Position numbers and translations under genes: made by a program. Below are positions 7,618 through 13,979 of a stretch of DNA of 21,758 nucleotides, one piece after another; the stretch's first letter is position 1; each line of letters starts with the position of its first letter. Below the pieces are notes generated by a model, which searched no databases, was not told where the DNA came from, and was given only the letters and a program-made list of their open reading frames with translations. Source of the stretch: JANRKN01 sp033763435 (GTDB lineage Bacteria; Planctomycetota; Phycisphaerae; Phycisphaerales; UBA1924); the NCBI GenBank assembly GCA_033763435.1, contig JANRKN010000134.1, positions 1 to 21,758 of the forward strand. Direction: 5' to 3'.

Positions 7618-7652
7618 TATGATCCGCGCACACGCGGGGGCCTCTCCCCGCG
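7618..7652 (+). promoter_or_regulatory. Promoter and 5'-UTR hairpin of the flotillin gene
   Basis: TATGAT (7618-7623) is the best -10 match in the window. Seven-base arms CGCGGGG (7633-7639) and CCCCGCG (7646-7652) with a 6-nt loop would form a hairpin at the very 5' end of the transcript, a typical RNA-stabilising position. The Shine-Dalgarno AAGGAA (7660-7665) follows. The flotillin gene may therefore have its own promoter in addition to read-through from the NfeD genes. Confidence 0.5.
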
Positions 7653-7671
7653 CGACCGCAAGGAACACGCG

Positions 7672-8832
7672 ATGCACACGCTTTCCACGCAGGAATCGTC
7701 GTCCTCCCGCACCTCTGCCCTGGCCACCATGCTTCTTGCGCTTGCGGGCACCGCGAGCGTCGCGCTCGCGCAGGCCCAGCCCGGTCAGCCCGGTCAGCCC
7801 GTTCAGCCGAGCGCGCCGACGACGCTCGATTACGTGCTCATCGGCGGGCTGGTCATCGGCGGCATCATCGCGCTGGTGCTCATCCTGATCCTGGGTCAGT
7901 TCGTCAGCCTCTGGATCCAGGCCTGGTTCAGCAACGCCAAGATCGGCCTGCTTGAGCTGGTTTTCATGCGCATCCGAAAGGTCGACATCAAGACGATCGT
8001 GTACTCGCGCATCCGCGCCGTGAAGAGCGGGCTGGATATTCCGACCGCCGCGCTCGAGACGCACTATCTCGCGGGCGGGCGCGTGCCCAACGTCGTCACC
8101 GCCATGATCTCCGCTCGCGGCGCCAAGATCGACCTGCCCTTCAACGTCGCGACGGCGATCGACCTCGCGGGCCGTGACATCCTTGAAGCCGTGCAGACCA
8201 GCGTGAATCCGAAGGTCATCGACTGCCCCTCGCCCACCTCGCCGCGCCCGACGATCGACGCGGTCGCGAAGGACGGCATCCAGCTCAAGGCCAAGGCCCG
8301 CGTGACCGTCCGGACGAACATCAAGCAGCTCGTCGGCGGCGCGACCGAAGAGACCATCGTCGCCCGCGTCGGTCAGGGCATCGTCTCGACCATCGGCAGC
8401 AAGGACAATCACAAGCACGTACTCGAGAACCCCGACGAGATCTCGCGCAAGGTGCTCGATTCGGGCCTCGATGTGGGCACCGCCTTCGAAATTCTCTCCA
8501 TCGACATCGCCGACATCGACGTCGGCGAGAACATCGGCGCCAAGCTTCAGGCCGACCAGGCCAACGCCGACAAGCAGCGCTTCCAGGCCGAGGCCGAGAA
8601 GCGCCGCGCAATGGCCCTGGCCGCGGAGCAGGAGAACCGGGCGCTGATCGAAGAGAACAAGGCCAAGCTGGTGCTGGCCGAGGCCGAGATCCCTCGCGCG
8701 ATCGCCGAGGCCCTGCGCTCGGGCAACATCGGCGCGATGGACTTCTACCGCCTCAAGAACATCCAGGCCGACACGACCATGCGCCAGTCCATCGCGGGCG
8801 ACACCAGCGGCCAGCGCCCCACCACGGGCTGA
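7672..8832 (+). CDS. floA: FloA-like flotillin (SPFH/band-7 scaffold protein)
   Basis: This 386-residue membrane-associated protein resembles FloA/YqfA of Bacillus, which organises functional membrane microdomains. A membrane segment lies at about 52-80 (VLIGGLVIGGIIALVLILIL). The SPFH core follows with ALETHYLAGGRVPNVVTAMI and GIQLKAKARVTVRTNI. An alanine/glutamate-rich coiled region (about 300-345) contains the repeats expected for oligomerisation, and the C-terminus includes GNIGAMDFYRLKNIQADT, typical of FloA. An extra N-terminal signal-peptide-like stretch (1-34, ending ASVALAQ) and a PGQPGQP linker precede the membrane segment; Bacillus FloA lacks these. The start is supported by AAGGAA 6 nt upstream. 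It lies 165 bases after the NfeD pair, matching the usual NfeD-flotillin gene order. Confidence 0.93.
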   Translation: MHTLSTQESSSSRTSALATMLLALAGTASVALAQAQPGQPGQPVQPSAPTTLDYVLIGGLVIGGIIALVLILILGQFVSLWIQAWFSNAKIGLLELVFMRIRKVDIKTIVYSRIRAVKSGLDIPTAALETHYLAGGRVPNVVTAMISARGAKIDLPFNVATAIDLAGRDILEAVQTSVNPKVIDCPSPTSPRPTIDAVAKDGIQLKAKARVTVRTNIKQLVGGATEETIVARVGQGIVSTIGSKDNHKHVLENPDEISRKVLDSGLDVGTAFEILSIDIADIDVGENIGAKLQADQANADKQRFQAEAEKRRAMALAAEQENRALIEENKAKLVLAEAEIPRAIAEALRSGNIGAMDFYRLKNIQADTTMRQSIAGDTSGQRPTTG

Positions 8833-8882
8833 GCCGTCGTTCGGCATCCAGAGTGCGTAGCGGTCGGCCGTCCGAGCGGGAA

Positions 8883-9425
8883 TCAGACCGCGCGCGTCTG
8901 CTGATGCACGCGCCACTTCATCTCAGGCGTTCGGCAGTCGATGTGCACGCTGAAGAACCCGGGCTTCACGCCCTGCTTGGCGTGCAGTTCTTCGCTCCAG
9001 CCCCGCTCGGCCTCGCGCACCAGAGGCCAGATGATCCGCCGATCCGTGTCGGGCAGCGGCAGCGCCTCGATCGCCGCCGGCTCGTGCCACTCGAGCCGTC
9101 CCTCGGCCATCTCGCGTTCCTGCACCGACACCGCCCCCAACACCCGGAAGTAAAACAGCAGCCAGTGCCCCTTGCCCTCGTACGCCTGCTCGGCGATCAG
9201 CCCCATCAGGTGCAGCCTCTCCAGAGGCACCTCGAGCCCCGCCTCCTCCCAGATCTCGCGCCGGGCACACTCCGCGGGCGACTCCCCCTCGGCCATGTCG
9301 AGCTTGCCGCCGATCGGTGAGCACAGACCCTGGTTGGGCGCCTTCAGCCGGCGCAGAAGCAGGATCCGGCCTCGCTCGTCGCGCAGGTCGCAGAGCGTCG
9401 CGATCTTGTAGGGAAGCGTCGTCAT
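8883..9425 (-). CDS. NUDIX-family hydrolase
   Basis: This 180-residue, probably cytoplasmic enzyme cleaves a nucleoside diphosphate linked to another group. The NUDIX box is readable as GKLDMAEGE-x7-REIWEEAGL, with two extra residues in the first loop compared with G-x5-E, a variant also found in other NUDIX enzymes. The N-terminal strand ATLCDLRDERGRILLLRR and SPIGGKL fit the MutT-like branch. The C-terminus HIDCRTPEMKWRVHQQ is not informative, so the substrate (8-oxo-dGTP, ADP-ribose or other) cannot be named. The start codon lies 21 bases after the stop of the TonB-like gene on the same strand, so they probably share a transcript. It converges with the flotillin gene across 50 bases. Confidence 0.9.
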   Translation of the reverse strand: MTTLPYKIATLCDLRDERGRILLLRRLKAPNQGLCSPIGGKLDMAEGESPAECARREIWEEAGLEVPLERLHLMGLIAEQAYEGKGHWLLFYFRVLGAVSVQEREMAEGRLEWHEPAAIEALPLPDTDRRIIWPLVREAERGWSEELHAKQGVKPGFFSVHIDCRTPEMKWRVHQQTRAV

Positions 9426-9446
9426 GACCGAGCTTAGTCCCCGGGC

Positions 9447-11369
9447 TTAGTCGAGGAACACCCGCAGCACGGCCCACAGCCCGGGCCTCGCATCGGCCTC
9501 CGTGGGCGTTGCCGCGCGCACGGGCCGACGCCCGGGCCGCGTGAACGGATCCGCGGGCAACTGATTCAGCATCTCCCCCGACGCGACCCACCGGTACACC
9601 GCGTCGAGCACGGGCCCGTCCCAATCCGGATGGCCTGTGGTCTTTCCGTCGACAAAGTCCGCGAAGATCACGACGCCGTCACGGTTGAACTTGACGCGCA
9701 CCTCGGCCCACGCGTTGCGCCGCGTGGCGACGCGCGCGGTCGTCGAAATGTCAATGTCGACGGTTCGGATGCGCAGGCCCTGCGACGCCGCGGGCTGCCC
9801 GGGGCGGATGCGGATCGGGTCCTTGAGCGAGAACGACATCGACTCGCGGTCGGACTCGATGCCGGCCTTGCGCCCGACCCCACCTCCGCCACCGCCGCCG
9901 CCACCACCAGCGCCACCCTGGCCGCCTGCGCCTCCTTGTCCGCTGGCGTTGGTGCTCTGGCGCATCGCCTGGCCGCTGGCGCTGCTGGGCCCGGCGGGCG
10001 AGAGATGATCGAGCAGATACATCGGGACCGGCGCCGAGATCGCCGGGACGAGCACGTCGAGCGCAGGGTCTGACGACTGCTCAGGCGTGGGTGCGTCCTC
10101 ACCGCGAGCGAGCAGGTCCGCGGGCGCCGACGAGCGCGTCACGTCCAGTGCATCGGGAATCCCGGGCTGAATCGTTGCCGAGGGCAGTGGTGGGGGAGGT
10201 GGAGCGGTTGGGGCGCTCGTCGCGCGAGCGGGGGCCTCGGGCAAGGGCGAGCCGGCCGGACGATCACCGGGCAGCGCATCCGCGCGCTCGGGCTTGGTCA
10301 ACGCGTCCGCCTCGGGCAGGGCCGGGTCCGAGTCCTTCGCCGAGCCCGCGCGCTCGGGCACAGGCGCGTCCGCGGGCGCCGCGCTTTCGGCGTCCTTCGC
10401 GTTCGCCTCGGTCGAGCCCTCGCGCGTGGTCTCCGCCAGCTTCGCGAGCGGATCGTCACTGGGCGTGGAATCAGTGGGTGTGAACTCGCTGGGTTTGGCG
10501 TCGCTCGGGGCTTTGGGCTCGGGTGCCTTGCCCTCGTCCGCGGCGGTGTTCGCAGGCGTGGGCTCTCGCGGCGTCGCCGACTCGATGGTCTCGCTCGGCT
10601 TTGGTTGGTCGGGGCGCGCGGTCTGGCTCGGCGGAGTGTTCACCGGCCGCGTATCCGCGTTCAGAGTCTCTGAGGCTGGCGCGTCCGTCCGCTCGCCGCG
10701 AGAGGGTGCCGCGGGCTCGCGCGAGGGTTGCGCCTGCTGAGCCTGCGTCGCGGCGCGTGTCTGGCCTGCGTCAGGCTTGCCCGCCTCTGCCTTGCCCGAC
10801 TCGGCGGACGTGACCGCGGGCGGGCTCGAAGAACTCGCCGAACTCGCCGCGCCCGACGAACCTGCGCTGCCCGGATTCCCCGGCGCCCCCGGCGCCCCCG
10901 GCGCACCCGGGCTTCCAGGCGTTCCGGGAGTTCCGGGCGTTCCGGGGCTTCCCGGCGCGGGCGTCGTGGTGAATCCCGCCTGTTCCACCCGGCCTTTCTG
11001 CGCTTCGTGTTCGGTCGGCGAGGCCGAGCCCAACCACACCGGCGTCTGGTGAGGCGACTGATCCACGCCGAACCGCAGCGGCTCGGGTTCGGGCTCGGGC
11101 TCCGGCTTGGGTTGGTCCGGCTCGGGTGGCTTGGGCTCAGGTTCGGGCGCAGGTGGGGGCGCCGGAGGGGGAGTCGGTGGAGGTGGGGGCGGTGGGGGAG
11201 TGAACGTCGGCAGCAGCACCGAGAACGCCGCGGCATCGGCCGCGTTCAGGCCCGCGGGCTTCGCGCGTGTCGGCTCGGGCAGCCGCGACAGCACGACAAA
11301 CCCCGCGCCGTGGAGCACAAGGCTCGCGGCGAGTGACCACGCGAAAGTCTTGTCGCGCTCGGGTTTCAT
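9447..11369 (-). CDS. TonB-like envelope-spanning protein with proline-rich, collagen-like and polyglycine segments
   Basis: This 640-residue protein begins with a cytoplasmic KPERDK, then one membrane anchor (about 7-29). A proline-rich region follows (TFTPPPPPP and Pro-Glu/Pro-Lys repeats). Next come a short conserved-looking FGVDQSPHQTPVWLG, ten collagen-type Gly-x-Pro/Ala triplets (residues 140-169) and a long Ser/Pro/Glu-rich disordered stretch. A polyglycine run near residues 475-500 precedes a folded C-terminal part, where AEVRVKFNRDGVVIFADFV resembles the C-terminal domain of TonB/TolA. The layout matches proteins that cross the periplasm to energise an outer-membrane partner. No ExbB/ExbD gene is near. 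The start at 11369 is chosen because the membrane anchor follows at once; the longer frame to 11597 runs into the divergent gene. Confidence 0.7.
   Translation of the reverse strand: MKPERDKTFAWSLAASLVLHGAGFVVLSRLPEPTRAKPAGLNAADAAAFSVLLPTFTPPPPPPPPTPPPAPPPAPEPEPKPPEPDQPKPEPEPEPEPLRFGVDQSPHQTPVWLGSASPTEHEAQKGRVEQAGFTTTPAPGSPGTPGTPGTPGSPGAPGAPGAPGNPGSAGSSGAASSASSSSPPAVTSAESGKAEAGKPDAGQTRAATQAQQAQPSREPAAPSRGERTDAPASETLNADTRPVNTPPSQTARPDQPKPSETIESATPREPTPANTAADEGKAPEPKAPSDAKPSEFTPTDSTPSDDPLAKLAETTREGSTEANAKDAESAAPADAPVPERAGSAKDSDPALPEADALTKPERADALPGDRPAGSPLPEAPARATSAPTAPPPPPLPSATIQPGIPDALDVTRSSAPADLLARGEDAPTPEQSSDPALDVLVPAISAPVPMYLLDHLSPAGPSSASGQAMRQSTNASGQGGAGGQGGAGGGGGGGGGGVGRKAGIESDRESMSFSLKDPIRIRPGQPAASQGLRIRTVDIDISTTARVATRRNAWAEVRVKFNRDGVVIFADFVDGKTTGHPDWDGPVLDAVYRWVASGEMLNQLPADPFTRPGRRPVRAATPTEADARPGLWAVLRVFLD
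10863..10952 (-). repeat. Collagen-like Gly-x-y triplet repeat (ten units of 9 bp)
   Basis: Ten 9-bp units inside the TonB-like gene encode GSP, GTP (three times), GSP, GAP (three times), GNP, GSA. The three GTP and three GAP units differ slightly in synonymous codons, so the array is a degenerate minisatellite rather than a fresh expansion. Glycine recurs strictly every third residue with proline in the third position, as in bacterial collagen-like proteins. Confidence 0.85.
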
Positions 11370-11383
11370 CGCAGGAATGCCGT

Positions 11384-11389
11384 ACTGTA
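11384..11389 (-). promoter_or_regulatory. -10 box (TACAGT) of the TonB-like gene
   Basis: On the minus strand TACAGT lies 14 nt before the ATG at 11369, in the 109-base divergent gap. The hexamer is identical to the one before the ABC exporter gene. Confidence 0.4.
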
Positions 11390-11478
11390 TGGACGGCCCG
11401 CATCGCGGTTCGTTCGCCACGCCGCGAACGATTCGGGACTTGGTCGGGCACCCTGCCCGCCGCATCGGAGGTCGCGCC

Positions 11479-12666
11479 ATGGCACGCGCTCTGCAGATCG
11501 GTCTGTGCATCTCGGCGCTGCTTGCTTCGGTCGGTCTGGCCCAGCCCGAGAGTCTGCCCACGAGCCCGCCCAACGCTGAGCCCGCCGGACAGCCCACGAT
11601 CGAGCCCGTGCCCGCGCCCTCGCTTCACATAGGCGATGCCGCGCCCGCGCTCGCGTTGTCGGGCATGGTCCGCGGCGAGGCCGCACCGGTCCTCAACACG
11701 GGCGCCGTCACGGTGCTGGCCTTCTGGGCCACGTGGTCGCGCGAGGCGCGCGCGAGCGTTCGGCTCTTGAATGCCCTCGCGCAGGAGCCGGGCGTGCGTG
11801 TCGTCGCGATCAGTGGCCCCGACGCCCGCGGCGAGTCTGCCGACACCGCCCGCGAACGTTTGGCCGCGATGGACCCCGCCCCGACCTTCGACGTCGCAAT
11901 CGACGAGGGCCGAGCCACCCGCGAGCGCTACCTCGACGCCTCGGGCCTGCAGGGCATTCCGACGCTGTTCATCATCGATGGCCGGGGACATCTCGCCTGG
12001 ACCAGCCAACCAGGCGACGGCGACGACGCCGAGATGCTTCGTTCAATCCTTGCACGGCTGCGCGAGGGCACGTGGGACTTGGCGCGCGCTCGGCGGCTGC
12101 GCGAGGCCGAGCAGCGCGTGCAGGAACTTGCCGAGGTGCTGGACATCGAGCCGGCGCTGCCGCTGATCGATGAGCTGCTGGAAACCGAGCCCGAGCTGTT
12201 CAAGGAGTGGGCGGGCGTGCGGTTTCAGTTCGTGCGTGAGCGCGATCCGCGCGAGGCCGTTGAGTACGCGCGCAAGGCCGTGCCCGGCGCGCTGTGGGGC
12301 AACGCACAGGCGCTGAATTCTGTCGCGTGGTTCATCGCGGCCGAGGCGCCCAAGTCGGTCGTGGACTTGGACCTTGCGCTCAAGGCCGCGGAACGCGCGA
12401 GCGAACTGACCAGCCACGAGAACGCGGCGATCCTCGACACGCTGGCGAAGGTGTACTTCGAGCGCGGCGACGCGAAGAAGGCCTTTGAAACCCAGGAGCG
12501 GGCGGTTGCGCGGCTTGACCGTGAGAACAACCGCGACGAGTACGAGCAGCGCCTGAAGCAGTACCGAGAGGCCGCGGGGATCCCCGAGCCCGCCGCTGAG
12601 CCCCCCGCGCAGGAAAACGCCCCGGCACCTTTCGGCGGTCGGGGCGGTGGTGACGAGACTCCGTAA
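11479..12666 (+). CDS. Exported thioredoxin-fold/TPR protein lacking the CXXC active site
   Basis: This 395-residue protein begins with a signal peptide (1-21, ending SVGLAQ). A TlpA/AhpC-type thioredoxin fold follows (about 50-195), shown by AVTVLAFWATWSREA, the strand VRVVAISGPD and the cis-proline element GIPTLFIIDGRGHLAW. Where TlpA has W-C-x-x-C, this protein has W86-Ser87-Arg88-Glu89-Ala90, so it cannot act as a disulfide oxidoreductase. The C-terminal half is helical with TPR-like units (about 270-375, including AAILDTLAKVYFERGDAKKAFETQERAV). A low-complexity tail ends it. The role is therefore probably binding rather than redox. The start has an excellent GGAGGT (11467-11472) 6 nt upstream. 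It diverges from the TonB-like gene and converges with the lipoprotein gene 18 bases on. Confidence 0.85.
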   Translation: MARALQIGLCISALLASVGLAQPESLPTSPPNAEPAGQPTIEPVPAPSLHIGDAAPALALSGMVRGEAAPVLNTGAVTVLAFWATWSREARASVRLLNALAQEPGVRVVAISGPDARGESADTARERLAAMDPAPTFDVAIDEGRATRERYLDASGLQGIPTLFIIDGRGHLAWTSQPGDGDDAEMLRSILARLREGTWDLARARRLREAEQRVQELAEVLDIEPALPLIDELLETEPELFKEWAGVRFQFVRERDPREAVEYARKAVPGALWGNAQALNSVAWFIAAEAPKSVVDLDLALKAAERASELTSHENAAILDTLAKVYFERGDAKKAFETQERAVARLDRENNRDEYEQRLKQYREAAGIPEPAAEPPAQENAPAPFGGRGGGDETP

Positions 12667-12684
12667 TCCGCTTGAACGGCGGGC

Positions 12685-12966
12685 TTACTTGCCCTTGCCC
12701 GCGGCGATCGCTCCCGCGAGCTGCGCGTCGCGCTTGGCGTCGCTCATGCCGGCCCACTCGACCTTGCAGTCGTCGCAGCAGAAGCCGACCTTCTGGCCCT
12801 TGTAGTCGACGCTCAGCGCGGGATCGACCGGGTGATCGTGCATCAGCGCGCACACCTTGTTCACCGTCGCGGGGGCGGCGGCGGTGTCGGCTTTGGGCGA
12901 GTTCTGGCACGCGGCCAGCGACGCGAGAACCACGAACGAGGCAGCGAGAGTCGCGAAACGCTTCAT
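12685..12966 (-). CDS. Small lipoprotein with a YHS/TRASH-like metal-binding motif
   Basis: This 93-residue protein has a lipoprotein signal peptide with lipobox L-A-A-Cys20, so it should be membrane-anchored outside the cytoplasm. After a short Ala-rich spacer it carries Cys39-A-L-M-H-D-H and, 24 residues on, YKGQKVGFCCDDC (Cys63, Cys64, Cys67). The latter is the signature of small YHS/TRASH-type domains that bind copper or another soft metal. The C-terminus is short and helical. GGAGCA lies just before the start at 12966, and a TACAAT box (13057-13062) lies about 90 bases upstream. It is the last of three cysteine-rich exported proteins on this strand. The metal and partner are unknown. Confidence 0.85.
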   Translation of the reverse strand: MKRFATLAASFVVLASLAACQNSPKADTAAAPATVNKVCALMHDHPVDPALSVDYKGQKVGFCCDDCKVEWAGMSDAKRDAQLAGAIAAGKGK

Positions 12967-13056
12967 GGGATGCTCCAGTCTGTGGAATATGGGAGTTCAG
13001 ATGCTCGACGGACCATGCTCCCCTGGCGGTCGCGCCGTCGCCGCGGCCTCGGGGTC

Positions 13057-13062
13057 ATTGTA
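13057..13062 (-). promoter_or_regulatory. -10 box (TACAAT) before the YHS-like lipoprotein gene
   Basis: TACAAT on the minus strand directly follows the T-rich tail of the preceding terminator, as expected for a new transcription unit. It would give a leader of roughly 85 nt. Confidence 0.35.
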
Positions 13063-13065
13063 TCG

Positions 13066-13102
13066 AACCAAATCAAAGAGGGCCCGCGTCGGCCGCGGGC
13101 CC
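13066..13102 (-). terminator. Intrinsic terminator of the cysteine-rich gene
   Basis: On the minus strand a perfect 9-bp stem, GGGCCCGCG/CGCGGGCCC (13080-13088 with 13094-13102, 5-nt loop), is followed by TCTTTGATTTGGTT. It lies 33 bases after the stop of the gene ending at 13136. Confidence 0.75.
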
Positions 13103-13135
13103 CCTGAAACTCCACGATTCAACGGCTTGCGCGGC

Positions 13136-13366
13136 TCACTTGCAGCAGCCGCAGCAGCCGCCCGCGCAGCAACCGTCGCCGCAGCACGAGTCACCGCAGC
13201 AGCCGCCGTTGCAGCAGTCGCCGCAGCCCGAGCAGCACTCACACGAAGCGCAGCACGCGCACGCCTTGCAGCAGTCGCCCGCCGCGGGGGCCTGGGCCGA
13301 GGAACCGAACGAGAGCGAAGAAGCGGCGAGCACCAGCGCGCCGACGATCGAAAGCAACGTGGTCAT
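13136..13366 (-). CDS. Exported ultra-cysteine-rich small protein with CC-pair repeats
   Basis: This 76-residue protein has a Sec-type signal peptide (1 to about 26, ending SSAQA). The mature part, about 50 residues, contains 21 cysteines between positions 32 and 75. The first half repeats every six residues as CC-x-x-C-x (CCKACA, CCASCE, CCSGCG). The second half repeats every five residues as CC-x-x-x (CCNGG, CCGDS, CCGDG, CCAGG) and ends CCGCCK. There is no histidine, aromatic or long hydrophobic residue in the mature part. Such composition fits a metallothionein-like metal binder or a disulfide-crosslinked wall protein; planctomycete walls are known to be cystine-rich. The start at 13366 has GGGAGGA 4 nt upstream, one of the best ribosome binding sites here. 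A terminator follows. No named family is recognised. Confidence 0.85.
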   Translation of the reverse strand: MTTLLSIVGALVLAASSLSFGSSAQAPAAGDCCKACACCASCECCSGCGDCCNGGCCGDSCCGDGCCAGGCCGCCK

Positions 13367-13427
13367 GAGATCCTCCCTGGGATCAGGTTCGAACACATCG
13401 TGGCAAAGAGAACGAACGACGAGCAGC

Positions 13428-13459
13428 GCGCGGGCGCCGCGAACGCCGCGGACCCGCGC
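13428..13459 (-). terminator. Hairpin between the two cysteine-rich genes
   Basis: Nested arms GCGCGGG/CCCGCGC (13428-13434, 13453-13459) and CCGCG/CGCGG (13437-13441, 13447-13451) form a 12-bp stem. On the minus strand it lies just after the stop at 13473 and is followed by a T-rich stretch with TCGTTCGTTCTCTTTG. Confidence 0.5.
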
Positions 13460-13472
13460 AGGGAGGATTGTG

Positions 13473-13922
13473 CTAGGTCGTCCGAACGTTCAGAAGCGCG
13501 CGCCGCGTGTGCGCATCCAGAGGCGCCACGATCGCGGGCCCGTCCGACTTCGCGGCAGGCCGCGGCGAGAGATCAATCAGACACACCGCGTCCGGCGCGG
13601 GCGCGCGGCTCGGCGCATCGGGCGAAAGCTGGTGCCCTGAGTGCGCGGGCGCCTGCCTGGGCATGGGACCGCACTGGCACGTCGGGCACGACGTCAGCCT
13701 CACGACCCCCGCGGGCGCCGCCGGCCGCTCGGCCTCGGTGCCGCAGCACTTGTCGGCGGGCGTCTCCACCACCGGCGCGCAACACTCGCACGGCGCCGCG
13801 TCCTCGCACACCCCCGCCATCAGCGCGGGCAACGCCCGCCATGCCGAGGGCGCCAACACCACCGCCCCGAGCAGGAACGCCCCAAGCAGAACCGGGAAGA
13901 TGGTCGCGACGCGCCAGCGCAT
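13473..13922 (-). CDS. Membrane-anchored cysteine-rich protein of unknown function
   Basis: I do not recognise this 149-residue protein. It starts with Arg-Trp-Arg and one hydrophobic segment (about 5-35) that could be an anchor or an uncleaved signal. The exposed part holds nine cysteines in clusters: VCEDAAPCECC (about 39-49), KCC (about 58-60) and SCPTCQC (about 78-84), plus a later single one. The CECC and CPTCQC groups suggest soft-metal binding. The C-terminal half is Pro/Ala-rich without clear structure. The start at 13922 is preferred over 13961 because the hydrophobic segment follows directly and a GATACT box lies 10 nt upstream. It is followed on the same strand by the 21-cysteine protein and then the YHS-like lipoprotein. 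Confidence 0.7.
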   Translation of the reverse strand: MRWRVATIFPVLLGAFLLGAVVLAPSAWRALPALMAGVCEDAAPCECCAPVVETPADKCCGTEAERPAAPAGVVRLTSCPTCQCGPMPRQAPAHSGHQLSPDAPSRAPAPDAVCLIDLSPRPAAKSDGPAIVAPLDAHTRRALLNVRTT

Positions 13923-13932
13923 TCGTTCTTCT

Positions 13933-13938
13933 AGTATC
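13933..13938 (-). promoter_or_regulatory. -10 box (GATACT) before the cysteine-rich membrane protein gene
   Basis: GATACT on the minus strand ends 10 nt before the ATG at 13922, giving at most a leader of a few bases. An AGAAG near the start could serve as a weak ribosome site only if transcription begins further upstream. Confidence 0.35.
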
Positions 13939-13979
13939 GGCCACACCCGCGCCCTCGGCAAGCCCCCCGGGACGATCCC

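Noticed and set aside
13139..13275. GCAGCAGCC-type triplet DNA repeat as a repeat element or CRISPR
   Set aside because: It is the complementary strand of Cys-Cys codons in the cysteine-rich gene; there are no spacers and no constant repeat unit.
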